DNA of 64,000 nt. It comes from Macquaria australasica (taxonomy: Eukaryota; Chordata; Actinopteri; Centrarchiformes; Percichthyidae). Made by a program: the position numbers and the translations under genes. The notes under the pieces were generated by a model. That model was given only the letters and a program-made list of their open reading frames with translations, was not told where the DNA came from and made no database searches. The first letter of the stretch is position 1. Each line of letters starts with the position of its first letter. Of this stretch, positions 1 to 13,378 are shown in pieces. The stretch lies in NCBI GenBank assembly GCA_005408345.1, contig SEMN01000088.1:1425899-1489898 (forward strand), in the 5' to 3' direction.

Positions 1-80
1 ATAACCAGCAGAACTTGGGGATTGACAACCTGGGGTTCCAGGTGATTGACATTCACGACTCTGTGGTCACTAAAATGTGA
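1..80 (+). CDS. C-terminal end of an unidentified protein (partial last exon)
   Basis: An open frame enters from the window edge and ends at the TGA at 78-80. It encodes about 25 residues ending in DIHDSVVTKM. The run is followed by AT-rich sequence and a canonical poly(A) signal about 670 bases downstream, as expected for a terminal exon. The tail has repeated NLG motifs (NLGIDNLGF) and an acidic/hydrophobic end. I do not recognise the family. No splice acceptor is visible, so the exon begins upstream of the window. The gene is convergent (tail to tail) with vps37d. Coding status is inferred from frame and context only. Confidence 0.5.
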   Translation, partial: NQQNLGIDNLGFQVIDIHDSVVTKM

Positions 81-771
81 GCGGCTCGGAAAGGAACTTG
101 TAAGTGAAGCAAAGCGAATCAGGATGTGGGAAATACAGTGTTTGTCACTTCCCTTTGAGCAAAGGTTCACTGTTAGTCAGACTGAAGAGGAGTGAATCTG
201 TGAAGAAATATTTGGCCATGCTGCTTCCTCCAATGAACATTTGAATTAATCGTCAACTCTTTTGCCCTGAACAGCAGAAACATTTAAAGTGTGGATAAAA
301 ATTCAGACATGAGCGCAGCAGCTCATTACAATCAAAGCACCTTTTGGGACTTGCGACTTTATCTAGGTTAATGTGTTGAAGAGGGAGAAAGAGGGATTGA
401 AGTTTTGACACATAGAAAATGAAAGGGGTAAAATACTGGATGGCACAGTGGGTACTTCTTGAGGAGATTAGAGCCTGAGCCTGTTATAATGAAAAACTGT
501 GTGCTATAAAGACCGGAGGAAGGACATAAAAAAAGTAGGACAGGCCTTTTGAGTTTTCTCATTATTCCTACTAAACCACTAACTGTATGCTGTTTTTTTT
601 GTCATGTTGACAGATCTTGTTTGCCTTGATAATTAGGAAAATGTGCTTCTAAACGTGATGATTTTAATTGTGACCAGTCTACAGTTTGTAGATCATACTG
701 TGTAACACTGAAACTTGTTCTCAGGGAAAATAACATCTTTAGTTGGAATAAACTTTTTTTTTTCACAATTC
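81..771 (+). other. 3' UTR of the gene ending at position 80
   Basis: AT-rich non-coding sequence runs from the TGA to just past AATAAA at 747-752. A T-rich stretch follows, then a GT/T-rich downstream element (about 775-815), which is the usual arrangement of a vertebrate cleavage site. The exact cleavage point is not determinable. Confidence 0.45.
747..752 (+). terminator. Polyadenylation signal AATAAA
   Basis: A canonical hexamer lies 667 bases after the stop codon at 78-80, with GT/T-rich sequence about 25-60 bases downstream. It is the only well-placed candidate before the first interspersed repeat at about 890. Confidence 0.5.
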
Positions 772-889
772 ATCGACTTGTTGTTCATTTTTTATGTCTT
801 TTTAGTTTTCTCTACATTGAATATGTTATCATAACTATGATTATTTTAACTATTAACAGCGGTGGAATATTTACTGTGCTGTACATACA

Positions 890-1345
890 AATATGAGGTA
901 CTCGTACTTTGCTGCTTTACTTGAGTAGGGTATTTCCACTTTATGCTACTTTCTATTGCTACTCCACTACATTTCAGAGGGAAATATTGTTGTTTCAATA
1001 CATATATTTGTTATTTTACAGAGTAAGGTTTTATACAAAATAAGATAAAATAAGATCAGATAAGATAAACTTTATTGATCCCGTGCATTGTCACAGCAGC
1101 AGTGGTGGAAGAAGTACTCAGATCTTTTACTTAAGTAAAAGTAGAAATACCACAGTGTAGAAACACTCTGTTACAAGTAAAAGTTGTGCATTCAAAATCT
1201 TACTTTAATTTTTATGATGCATTGCTGTAGATTAAACTAAATTAAACTTCCCAACAGTATATAAAGTAGTTAAAATGAGCTCAACCTTAAACAACTACAG
1301 CAGTAAAATGCAACATACACATTCATTCAGCAGGAATATTAATCC
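890..1345. repeat. Interspersed repeat, 'ggtggaagaagtact' family, with nested GATAA-rich repeat
   Basis: Two fragments (890-1020 and 1098-1345) match a family seen at least six times in this window. Its hallmarks are a GTGGAAGAAGTACT end, a TACTTAAGTAAAAGTA core and an ACTCCACTACATTTCAGAGG block. Between them, 1030-1085, is a GATAA-rich stretch ending in AACTTTATTGATCCC, a separate common fish repeat. The layout suggests insertion of one into the other or two adjacent insertions. A further fragment in the opposite sense lies at about 1985-2062. Confidence 0.55.
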
Positions 1346-2807
1346 AAAAACACACTGCATACATTGTTAGTAGCTATACATCAGCCACTGCTAACACTAA
1401 TGTTACGATAAAGGATTCGTCAGAACATTAGCAGCTGTTTACAAGCAATTCACTTTCTTTATTTCACCGGGTCAGAACCACCTGTCAGTCAGGTGTGCTG
1501 GTGTCCAGTCGCAGGACCATAAAAATGAATTTGTTCATTTCTAAGGTCTTTAAAATCAAAGCACTGATGCTCAAGATCTGTGGGTGGATTAAATATCTGA
1601 AAGTCCTGTTTAAACATACAGTACAGTGTAAGAAAGTATATGACAAACTACAAGTAGACTACAAGTTAAAACTATTTAGATGTGTTTAGATGTTTGTGTG
1701 TCAGTAATTGGTGAAATAGAGTTAGAGTTCATTGAGGTGTCTTGATTACCAAATATTTAATTCCTGCTATTGATTATGATGGACCTGAAGTAGGAGTATT
1801 GAAACACATACTTAAAACCAACAGAAGCTTAACAAAATGCATTTACTGAAATGTCCAATCCATATCCATATTTATTTTTTTATTTATTATTTATTTTTTT
1901 ATTTTGTTTTTCTTAATATTATAAAAAATAAAATAAAAAAGTTGTATTTCAAAATTATTTCTTTTCTTAAATGTATTTGTTGTAATGGAGTATTTTAACA
2001 TTGTTATATTTCTACTTGGGTAAAATATCTAAATACTTCTTCCTCCCCCTGCTGGTTATTATTTTCAGTATTCAGTATTAAAGAGAATAAAAGTATAAGA
2101 TGCAGTCAGGACTCATCGGCTTTAGTCTCTTTATCAATAATCTGTCTCTCTCCACTGATACATAAAGGCAGTATATGAAAAAACAACTGTCAGCTGACCT
2201 GACCACTAGAGAGCATCAAAGAGCTGCTATGATTAGCATGAACATATTATTATAAACAATTAATGCTGCAATAAAAGTGCCCCCCCCCCTTCCTAACTGT
2301 CCCAGTTCTGCCAACAGACTCTCTTTCATATGTTCAGTGAGTCTGAAAAGGTTCAGCAACAAACTGCAAACTTTTGATGTTCACACTTTTCCCCCAGATG
2401 CCCTGCAGTTAACAAAACAACACCTGATACCTACTGCTTCATGTTGGAAGTGATGGACCTTGTTATGGCAGCAGTGTGTCTCTAGCAGGGAGTCAGGTTG
2501 TCTCGTTTAAGACTGGCTCCAACATGAGGCAGATTCCTCTGAAATGGCTTTCATCCCATTTGGATTTACAGAGGCGAGTTAACTGGGCTTCATCTGCATA
2601 ACAATGAAAAGAAAACTGTTGAGAGGGATCGGCACAGTGAGTCTGAAGCAGCTGAGAAGAAGAAGGAAGAAAAAAATAAAAAAGCCAGACGGAGACGAGA
2701 GGGCTGAGTGGAAGATACACAAGAGTATGTTAATCTGATAGAGCCGAGGGCTGGTTCACTGATAACAGTCACACTTCATTCCCCATGTGATGGAGGGCAA
2801 ATATACA

Positions 2808-3010
2808 GAGATGGAGGAAGTACTCACATCTTATACTATATACTATAAAAGTAGCAATACCACAAATACTAAGTAAAAAGTACTGGCATCTCATCATAGC
2901 TGAAGAATGGCCCATTTCAGAATAATGTAGTGGATTATAATTAGTGATGCATTCATGTATAAATCACTTTAATGTAGAAGCTGGTAAACATGGAGCTAAT
3001 TATAATTACT
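2808..3010 (+). repeat. Interspersed repeat, 'ggtggaagaagtact' family
   Basis: Contains the GGAGGAAGTACTCA end, the AAGTAGCAATACCACA block and the diagnostic GGCCCATTTCAGAATAATG segment also seen at 50240-50260. It is a diverged, truncated copy. Confidence 0.55.
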
Positions 3011-4199
3011 TCATATACTTTATCTGCTGGGCAGCTTCAGAGGACACATTTCATTTTGCATTGAGGGAATATTTAGTTCTGTAGAACAGAGTTATACGGC
3101 CATTGTTTGACTGATTTTAATTATGCGAGAAAAAAAAGATATAGATTAGATGTCAAATAGTATGTATGCATTATAGTGTAGTAAAGTATACTGTAGACTG
3201 AATACCAGTTATAGGAAAGTGACATTTCAGTTAAACATGCACATGTAATCTCCATCCATCTCTCACAATAAAACTGACATTATTCTTAAAATATTATGAC
3301 TTTTTTTTCTTGCAACATCTTAACTTTTCCCTCAAAATATTACAACTTTATTCTTATAATTTCTGATTTTCTTTATGTAACAGTGGCCCAATTATTCCAT
3401 TATAGTTCTGAGATATTCTCTATGGCAAATAGTTTGCACGCTGTTCTTAACTTGGCCTTTATCGTAACATACTAATTAAATATTGAAAGTGTTTTTGTGA
3501 TGAAACTACAGTAGTAAGAATTACAATGATCACATCTAAAAATAAAAATAAAAGCTCAAGACAAACAGGAGGACAAATTCAAATCAGAGTGGCAAATGTA
3601 TTTTATTGAGAACTCCTGGATCCATATGGGAAGCAAATGGAAATCATTTCACATGTAAACATGTTGTTTAAGGTCACTTGAATGTTTGAGTGTTGGCAGT
3701 AAACACAAGCAGAGACGTTATCCCACTGAAAGTCTTCTTCAATAATATGTCAACATGATCGTATTAGTAGATTGCTTATGTAAAGCTGAGCATGCATAAG
3801 AACTTTCCCAGCAGTCTTCATTTAACCGCCTAAAATTATTAATTAGGGTAAGAGAAAATGCAACGACTGCAGAACTTTTTTTCCATCACGTCCTTCAAAT
3901 CAATCATGTTTAACACACCAGAGGCCTCATAGATAAACAGTGTTCATGTCCTGAAGTCTGGATATCCCACTTTGCAGATGATCTGGGATTTAAACCACTG
4001 GACACTCTTGATAAAAGAAACTGCTTACAGCTCATTCATGACCGAGATCATTAAAGGAAAACACCACGCTTTTGGGTTAATGTCCCATTGGACAGCACCT
4101 GATAAGGGAAAAGAGCATATTAGACACTACTATTAGCTACTAGCATTAGCCAAAGTAAGAGGACTGAATTTCTAGTTATCAAATGAAACGATCGCCAGA

Positions 4200-4500
4200 A
4201 AATTCAACCAACAAGACGAAGCCTCTGCAGCCATGCTAGCAGATCTGTAAGGCTGGTGCTATGAGCTATGAGCAGGTGTGATGTTTGTATAGTTGTCAGG
4301 AAATTTCACTCTAAACCACAAATGTTAACCTCAAGGTGGCACTAGAGGAAAAGTCAGGGGATCACCAAAGTCTTTAGGATTCATCCTCTGGGGATCACGA
4401 ATGTTTGTAGAAAGTTTCACGGCAATCCATCCAACAGTTGTAGAGATATTTCAGTCTGGACCAAAGTGGTGGACCGACCAACCGATCCACATTCCCTACA
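4200..4500 (-). repeat. Interspersed repeat, 'GCCATGCTAGCAG / GGCAATCCATCCAACAG' family
   Basis: Shares GCCATGCTAGC, CACTAGAGGAAAAGTCAGGGGATCA and GGCAATCCATCCAACAG blocks with the copies at 5840-6310 and (opposite sense) 57030-57425. No coding potential is seen. Confidence 0.5.
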
Positions 4501-4539
4501 TCCACTCCACTAGCGAGGCTGAAAATGCCAAATATTCTA

Positions 4540-4720
4540 CGTTTTCAACTTCTCAAATGTGAAGATTTGCTGTTTTTCTTTGTTTTATATTATTGTAAAT
4601 CGAATATCTTTGGGTTTTAGACTGTTGGTCAGACAACACAAGCAATTTCATCAGTTACATCAGTTACAGCTCTAGAAAACTGTGATTGGCGCAATTTTTA
4701 GAATAATCAGTTAATTTAAA
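4540..4720. repeat. Interspersed repeat fragment, 'GGCTGCAACTAATGATT' family
   Basis: Carries the internal block CTTCTCAAATGTGAAGATTTGCTGTTTTTC and GACTGTTGGTCAGACAA, found in the same order in the copies near 25.0 kb, 34.3 kb and 40.4 kb. The terminal sequences are degraded. Confidence 0.45.
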
Positions 4721-5839
4721 AAAATACCAATACTTCACTGGTATGTTAATTCATTTAAAAGCATGTCATGCTGACCAAATGTAGAAGTCTGGTAAAAGTA
4801 ATTTTTGTTCCCCGTTGACAGTGCGGGCAGCCACGTTCATTAGCGTCACGTTACGAACTGAGGTTTGAGAAAACACGGCCAAGCTCCTGACTTGGAAAGT
4901 GCAATTATATGTTAGTTTTCTAAGCAGTGAGTAGGAAATCCCATCTTCTGATTTATATTCACACCTACTGTATCTGGTAATTTATCATCTCTAAACCACC
5001 TGATTGGTGGAGAATGGGGAGAAAAAGCGAATTGCACTCACTCTACTCTGGCCTGCTTGCTGTGAGGTAACAAGGCTAACAACTGAGCAACTGTGCTGCC
5101 TTTTAATTAACTATTAAATTATTAATTAAGCAGTGTAGCTAATGGAGCTACCTTTCATTTAAGACCTAATTTCTAGTGTGTAATTACTGCTGCGCTCATT
5201 TTCCCTACACGCACACACACGCACGCTCCAGCTTCAGTTCCCAATAAAACTGAAGTTGCGTCTGCCTGTTCAAAACAGCATTTATGACTCTGCTTATGTA
5301 AAATTTTAGAAATCTCCTACTCAAAACTGCCAGATTTGACTGCATGTTATTAAAGCTTACACACTATGTGGCGTTACAGCTGCTACACGCTTTCACTTCC
5401 ACACATCTGACACGACCTACCAGTAAATGTAATGTGCAGTTTGCTGACGTTATCGCCCTTTGAAGTTATGGCTAACGTGTTTGCAAAAAGCTTATACGTT
5501 CAGCAGACACAGAGCAACATAAGCATTAATTTAACAGACGCAAGTCCAATAGTCTCTCTCCTGGCTCTTAAGAAATGTTTGACTTTTGTTCATCAGCTAG
5601 TCGCTGACTGCCGCTAACTGCCATTCTGTGGGTTTAACAGTGTTAATCGGTGTTATTTGCTGAAAACGGCTGCCTGCTGCTGAAACAAGGTTAGGCCTAA
5701 TGAGAGAAGCAACAGTACAGTCAATCGGATGTAAAAGCAAATGATGAGCTAACAAAGGCTGCAGAGTTCTGTACAGCTGCAGAATTGGGTGATAATTACA
5801 TGTCGTCATATGACTGAATGTTAATATTAACAAGACTAA

Positions 5840-6310
5840 GTGTCTACAGCCATGCTAGCTGCTCTGTAGCAGGTCTAAAGTTTACCATGTTCACCATCTT
5901 TTAATGTGTTAGCGTGCCAACAGTAGCTAAAAGCATTAAAGACAGAGTACAGTTGAGGCTGATATGGACGTCATTAGTTTGGAAGTATTTGGTCATAAAC
6001 CAAAGTATTGGACAAATTCAAATTCGGACCTGATGACGGCACTAGATGAAAAGTTAAGGGATCATTAAAGTTGTTACAATTCACCCTGAGGGGAACATGA
6101 ATGTCTGAACCAAATTTCATGGCAATCCATTGAGTAGTTAGACATTAGACAGTACTATTTAGTATTTTATCTACTATTGTTTTTAGACAACAGTATACAG
6201 AAAACCAAAATATCAACCCCATGCTTGCGCTTGAGGAAAAGTCAGGGGATCATCATTCATCCTCTGGGAATCATGAATTTCATGGCAATCCATCCAACAG
6301 TTGCTGATTA
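5840..6310 (-). repeat. Interspersed repeat, 'GCCATGCTAGC / GGCAATCCATT' family
   Basis: Reads as the reverse complement of the copy at 57030-57425: CAGCCATGCTAGCTGCTCTG, then blocks near ATGTGTTAGCGTGC and TTTGGTCATAAACCAAAGTA, ending in TTTCATGGCAATCCATTGAG. A second copy of the AAAAGTCAGGGGATCA to GGCAATCCATCCAACAG part follows at 6230-6305. Confidence 0.55.
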
Positions 6311-7465
6311 AAAAATATTGATGAATGTAGCTTTAAAGGCGAAGATAATCAATGTGATGCGGGATTCAAGGGAGTGATCGCTGGTTCTGATTTGGTGGTT
6401 TCTGTGCTAAATCCCAGATTTAAGCTTTCTTATGACAGAGTGAAGAAAACGTTGCACAACCCTTTTAAACTCCTGTTCTTGAAATTATGTCTCCACTGAG
6501 TAGATTCAGCACACAGACAAGCAGTTGTTGCTCGTGTTTCAGTAAATCAGATGTTGAGACAGCGTCTCAGTCGAGCAGCTGTTCGTCTGCCAGCGAAGAT
6601 GTTCATCCCATTTACCACACAGAGAGAAGCTCAGTATGGCCTAATGTACTTTATATAAATATTTTAGCATATTTCCTCAGCTGCTTCATAAAGACCGGTT
6701 TCAAAATGTCCCGTAAGAACGGCCCGTGGCTGTATGTACTTTACTTTAACACATTATATTCTTAAATGATCAATCAGTCATAATTTTCCCCCCCAAAATG
6801 ACATTTTTATTGGTTTTCACCCACTTTAGAAGACAGATGAGGTTTCCATGCTGAGGGTCACCTCACTGACAGTCAATGGAGGGACTTGTTAATGGTCATG
6901 AATTTCTCTCCCAGCTGGACCAGTGATATAAACCAGTGACCTTCCAGTCACACACCTGCTGGCATTAAGGTAAGTGCTTTTATTCTTTCCCCTATCATAC
7001 ATTTATTGCCTCAGTAAATCTGAACCAATGCGACATCGAGTCTCTAGCTTTACGTTTATAGTTTGCCTTCACTAAAAAGGAATTAATGGGCAGATTTACT
7101 AGTAATGCATCTGATTTCTTCCTCTCTGTCAGCTGTCTTCTATACCAGTGGGTTCCAGCTGTTTTGGCTTGTGACCCCTTAAAATAAAGCAATGTTCAGT
7201 CGCATATATGCAGCCAAATGTAAAGGAGAGCAGCTCTGCAGGCAGCTAGCAGGCTGTGGTGGACAAAACAGTTTTTTCTTTTAAGTAAAGACTAAAGGAA
7301 AGTCCTAAAAACATAACTTTCATAGCAGAAATAAGGTGTGTTTCTTTCTGCTTCCCTCTTTTTCACATTCCTTCCGCTTTGTGTAAATTTTTCAATTTAT
7401 GGTTCTTGACTTTTGCAGTACTTGTTTTTTCTTTCCTCTTACTATGTTTATTGTTATGCACCAAA

Positions 7466-7530
7466 ATTAAGTTCCTTGTATGTAAAAACTTACTTGGCAA
7501 TAGACCTGATTCTGATTCTTGTGTTAATCA
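7466..7530 (-). repeat. Short interspersed repeat, 'AGAATCAG...TTTATTGCCAAG' family
   Basis: Reverse complement of the repeat at 62000-62100. It reads TTCCTTGTATGTAAAAAC, then CTTGGCAATAGACCTGATTCTGATTCT. It is a short element of a type widespread in fish genomes. Confidence 0.5.
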
Positions 7531-9479
7531 TCTCTAGACCCCTCATTTATTTTATTTTATTCATCTTTTGGGTGTTTCTGATTGTTCCTCTGTTCAGCTC
7601 TGAGATATGTGACTTTTCCTGTGTATTTGTAACCTACTTAACTTATTGTGAAGCTTTTTCAAACACAGCTTGAATAGTGCTAAAACATATAAATAAGGAT
7701 TTACTTCCAGTACTTAAATATATCAAATTGTTTGAATTTCAGCGTTAGTTTGGATGTTGTTGACAGATTGAATCCACAGAGAAGTTGCTGTGTTATATAA
7801 TGTTGATAAATTTATAAGTACAGCTTATGCTTCATGTGTATCAGTAGACTGAAACAACTGTAATGAGGCGCTGTGACTCCAAAGCTTCATTGTGGCCTTT
7901 TGGTTAAAGAGGCTGGAAAATATAAAAGTCGTGTCTTTAGATAATTTAGCACAATTATTTTGGCTCAGAAAGTAGCCGTCACTGCACTTTATGGTCATGT
8001 GTTGTGCAGCACAAAGCCTCTCCTCTGGAGATTTTATGATACTAGAACAGACTCAAGTGACAAAATGTATTCAAGATCACAGAGCTGACATTTTCTGCAT
8101 ACAAACTGAACACAGCACGACATATTAACATTTCCTGTTTCTAGACATCCTGATACAAATGGCATTTTCCCAAAGACTCAGGGGTCTTAACATGAACTAA
8201 TGATAGTTACTGTATGCATAACAAGCATTTGAATCACACACCGTGACTTATTGTGGGAGCTGATGTGCTTTTTATCATGCAAATCAGTTAGTGTGAGGAA
8301 TTCAACCGTTTTATTCTTATTTTTTGCTGTAAATCCATAAACAGTTTATACACGAAGCCCCTGCAATTTAGTTTCAATTTGAAAAGACGGTTAAACAGAA
8401 TACCAGCCACTTATTACATGACCAAAATGAAAACAGAAGTCAGCAATGCATTCAAAGGCGGGGGCATGTTAAAGCATGCTGTTATTTACTGGCTTGCTGG
8501 GTTGTTTCTTTCCTCCCTGTGTAATCAGGTCAGAGATCAGTATTTCTTACAAGCTGACATTTCCTTCCTTCAGCTCTGTTTTTATTCTGAGAGGTTTTGA
8601 CAGCCACTTGCGTCCAGTCACACATACTGAACTGTAGCTGCTAAACACACGAGCTGATGTAGCCCCGTACAGAGACGGAGGGATGGAAATGAGTTAACTT
8701 GGATATTATTAGCTCATCTTCACTCACTGCAGCGCTGATCGGCTTTGACATCGGCTCATAATCATCTGTAACAAACGCCTGCAGCCACAGCTCCTGTGAT
8801 GCAAATCATCTGAAATGTTTGAGGGTGTTTGGCTCAGTGAGTGCCCACACTTTATTTAAATTTTAATTATAAAACAATGTTAATTTCTGTTTCATGACTG
8901 CTCTTTTTTTCTCCCACCCTTGAAAAGAAGGCTGCTGGGATAAATCCTTGATAGAGAAGAGACACACAATATAATAGACCGGACAAACAAAACCACAGTC
9001 GCAGAAACAAGCACTTTACATTTTGAGAATATTTCAAACACATAAGCATCCAATCTTTCATGAATCATGTGGCCTGAATAAAATGAATTTGTCGAGGGTG
9101 GAGTCTTGGTTGTTTTAGTCCACAACAGACAGCACTGTTACAAAAACATCACTCTCAGGACTCGAGCAATAACTATTACAACCTTCATTCGGTCAAATCT
9201 CACTGCAACAAAGGAATGTCGGAGGTGATTTGGTGTCATTGTGGTTATGGTTCGAGTCTCTGTGGCATGCACCTGTAAAAATGGGGGGGGCAACATGAGA
9301 TCCATGGGTCCGGATTCACCGTCCCCCTGGGTCCATCTGTGCTACAGGTTAAGAAGGGGCACTGCATTTTTTTTACCCTGAGTGGACACAGAACTGCATG
9401 TTTGGTTGGAGCCGGTGCCCAGTTACATTGAAAGTTTATGTCCTTAAGATTTTTCTTGAGTTACCTCAGTGTTGAGGTT

Positions 9480-9769
9480 GAAGGAATAGTTTGACATTTT
9501 GGGAAATACACTTATTTGCTGATAGTGAGAAGATTGATACCACTCTCGTGTCATTATGGTAAATATGAAGCTAGAACCAGGTGATAGTTAACTTAGCTTA
9601 GCATAAAGACTGGAAACAGGGGCAAACAGCTAGCCTGGCTCTGTTCAAAGGTAACAAAATCCACCTATCAACGCCTCTAAACCTCAATAATTAACAAATC
9701 GATCTTCTCATCTAACTCTCACCAAGAAAGTGAATAAGCGTATTCCCAAAATGTTGAACTGTTCCTTTA
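9480..9769 (+). mobile_element. MITE-like element, 'AAGGAATAGTTTGACATTTTGGGAAATAC' family, full length
   Basis: A complete-looking 290-bp copy with terminal inverted repeats. The left end reads AAGGAATAGTTTGACATTTT and the right end reads AAATGTTGAACTGTTCCTTT. The interior includes TAGCTTAGCATAAAGACTGG and AACAGCTAGCCTGGCTCTG. There is no ORF, so it is a non-autonomous DNA element. Other copies are at about 45358-45540, 46522-46770 and 47975-48500. Confidence 0.6.
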
Positions 9770-12700
9770 AGGGAGTTGCAAACAGATTTGTGAGGTAAGT
9801 TAAAATATTGAATGATTTCTCAAATTACAAATCAAACTTTTTTTCTGTTGCTGTGTTAACAGTGTGTGAGGTGTCCTTACTGTGGTCGAAGGCATGAAAT
9901 GAAATAAAAACAATTCTACAAAAAAATAAAAAAATAAGAAGGTCAGGTAAAAATCTAGACTACAGAGAAGAAAAAGGAAAAACACTGCAAAGTAACTCCA
10001 AAAGTATCGTCCAGTCTGGAGAAACTAATGTCCTTGGCACATTTCAGTTTCATTCAGTAATAAAAACAAGTTTCATTATTAAGGATTTTGTGTACCAGAA
10101 AACAAACTTAAAAGAATCAATTGGGTCTTTTCGCCATCACTGTAGTCATCAAAGTAAGATCTGTGAATGTGGCAACAATGCTAAAAAACATTCAACAGTT
10201 CAACAGGACAAGAAACACAAGCAGTCAGATGATCAGAAACAGGCCAACAATAAAGGGACAGTCTGAGTAAGAATTTTACCGTTTCATTTCCTCTTGTTTG
10301 TTTGACTACAACCTTTACAACCTGTCTGATCGCCTGACTGCTCCTGTGTCTTTGTCCTGTCTCACCTCTTTTTTGCTTATGGAATATATTTATTGGTTTT
10401 CAGTTTTTCCCAAAAATAAATAGAAACACAACAAGCAAAATACATAGATACAAAAAAAAAAAAAAAATCAGACAAAAACACAAGAATTAAAAAATAAAAT
10501 TATAAAACATGTATATAAGCTTATTAATTCATCATTCTGTCATATAAAAGCAGCATTTCTGTATCGGACAGTACAGGATTTATTTGCTAAGTTAATTTCC
10601 AGGTAATGTGTGACGTGTCTCCATAATTTTTGAAATTCCTGGAGGTGTCCTTTTATAGCAAACATCAGCTTTTTTTCATGGCCAGGCCACCTGACAGGCT
10701 CTTTAGCCATTGATTAGCAGCTGGTGCTTCAGTTAAAATACAATATTTTACTTGTAGGGATGAAAGGCTATCCACATTACCTAGTTCCAGATCATCAGTA
10801 AAAGAGACCAAAGATACAAAGACATGGGCACAGAGGTAGAGCTAAAGAAACAATATCAGATGATATTATTTTTACCCAGAAATCCAGCATCTTTTGACAC
10901 TTCCACTTGGATTTAGCGATGCAGCTGCATTTACAGATCTCAGGAGTTAGTTTGCTGAGTATTAAATAAAAATGAACCAAATTGAAAAAAAACAGAACCA
11001 CCCTTTAAAGAAATCCTCACAGCCTTGAAATGCATTTACAAATGTTACTTTTACGTTAAATTAGAACAACTCTTTCTTTACAATATAAATCTTGAGATGC
11101 TTCATGTAACTGGGCACTGGCCTGCAAAAGGCATTTTCATGTACTTTGTCAAGCTGTAGTAAGCATGCACTTATGAGTTATTTATGAGCAAAATGTTTCT
11201 TCAAAAGCAGAACCATCAAAAACTACAATCCAAAGCTTTCCCCTTTAAATGCTGAAGGATGGATAGCGAGAAAAAGAAAAGTGAAATGAGAAGGAAACCT
11301 CCTAAAGCCTCCTTATATTTGACTGTGGGCTTGCAGAGCGCTGGCATTCTCATAGAGATTAAATTCCCCTCACTCTGCATCTCAGTTCGGGGGGGGGGGA
11401 GAAATAAAAACAGTGGCTGCCTTGAAAGGAGGCACAGCTCTTCATTTAGCACAGTAAACAACACGCTTTGAAGTCAGCCATTTAAAATAGGATTTACATG
11501 AATAAATAAATCTGGTGAGCTCAAACACTGTTCATGAAATCGCACAGGAAAGCAGACGGCTTTGGGTAATCATCTGTGATGCCAACACACGACACCGCAA
11601 GTAGTATTGACAGGTTATAGTCTGGGAATTAATAATAAATACCACCTGCTCTGCTCCACAGATTGTTTGTGTTTAAACTTTGCTCTGCAGTGATCTAATA
11701 TCAGCGTTCATGATCTTGGGAATGTTTCCAAGTATGAATGAATGTCTTATTTGATGGATGAAAAACAATGAGAGTTTATATTAAACACCACTTTATTGAT
11801 GCCATCATTCACTTTGATGACTCTTGGCATCTCACAAAGCCTCTCTCTGTCCTAAGTTGTATGAATGAACAATGAGATCCTTTTTTTAAATCGGCGTTGA
11901 AGATGTGCTTCACAACCCTGTGCTTCAAATCCCTCCGTGTAAAGTATATATAAAAAACAATGAAATTAAAAATAATAAAAACGTTCATGTCCTCCCTGGG
12001 GATGGGGTTCGATAGCATTTTATTGAATTCAAATGCAGTGTTGAATCCACTTATCAAATCTGAATCCTTTTGAATCCCTTATTGAATCTTAATATCTGAA
12101 AGTAATTAAAGGCTAAAATAACTGATGATGTTTAAATCACCTTTTGTTGGCTGAGAAAACAGAAACACTAGTTTTTAATGGCCTAATTTGAGCACTATAT
12201 ATGAAATGTATAAAACTACAGACTGGCTACAGCTGAGCTAATCTGCAGCCAGTGATGTCAGTCATTTCAACCAGTGACAGCAACAGAAGCTACTACCTAT
12301 AGACAGATCTGAGTTGTAGGCGGAAGTAGACAAGCCGGCATTACTGCGATGGCACCTCACTTGTAAAAGATTTCATTTTTCAAGCACCTGTGCCAAGAAA
12401 TCTGTCAAGGAGATCCTTTAGAACCGGTTATATGTTGAAAATATGGTCATCAGATGCCATTAAAATAAAGGTTAGCTACGTTTTAACAGACGGCGAGATG
12501 CCTTTTTCGGTTATCAGCTGCTCCAACAACAAACTCACCCTTTTTAGAGGGAAAAAAGGAAAGTAAAAGACACATGAAATCTACTCCATGAAATCAATTT
12601 TACTTTCCTAAATCTCCATTATTATTCTTTATTATTATCTTCATGTTTCGATCACATTCAGTGGCATGCTGATAATGGACCGACCATGATCTGCTAAAGA

Positions 12701-13378
12701 AACGAGAACTCTGGCTACACAAGGCCGATGGTGAGCTGCTAACCACCCCACATATCTCTTGCCAGCTCTGTGCTACATATCCTGGCTGAAATTCCACTTT
12801 TACAGTATCACGTTTCAGATTTTTATTAAATGACGCATTTCTTCTGATTAATGCAAAAATGCAAGAAATCATGGAGTTTGATGATTTAAATCACATGTTT
12901 AGTAAGTAATTCCTGCTGGGTTTAGACTGAATACCTTCCACATTCACACAGACTACCTACCTTCATCTGTCAGACCTGAACATCTCTGCTTCCACTCACG
13001 GTCTAAATGTGTTCAGTTCCACTCTGTCACGCAGTAATGCCGGCGCTGCTACACATAAATCAGCCGCCGGATTCGTCTATGTTTTGGTCGTTACTGATGA
13101 AAAAGAATAAGGAGAGATAAAAGGTTTGATAAGAGATTCGTTAGCGTCGGAGCTTAACGAATCCAACTATCGGAGCCCATCCCTGGTCCTCCCTGTCATC
13201 TGCCGCCTCACTATCTCTGCTCTGGTTACATTTGTGTGTCATGGATGGAGAACAGAAACGGACGTCTGCAGTGCTGCCTGTCTCTGGATCAGTCTTTGCT
13301 TACATGATTGTGACAGCCACTGTTTGGTTCCATGTCTCGGATATCTCTCAAACTGGCTTTTCATCCTCTTCCTCGAGC

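Larger units (their letters stand above)
772..13378. other. Intergenic region plus vps37d 3' UTR
   Basis: No convincing exon is seen here. The short ORFs are isolated, lack splice context and have low-complexity composition. The region holds several interspersed repeats listed separately. The right-hand part must contain the vps37d 3' UTR. Candidate minus-strand AATAAA signals (TTTATT on plus) occur at 12832-12837, 12626-12631 and 11792-11797, and sequence alone does not decide between them. Confidence 0.5.

Noticed and set aside
7413..7673. Hydrophobic 86-codon plus-strand frame resembling a membrane protein
   Set aside because: T-rich DNA gives Leu/Ile/Phe-rich frames by chance. It overlaps a dispersed repeat and has no splice or promoter context.
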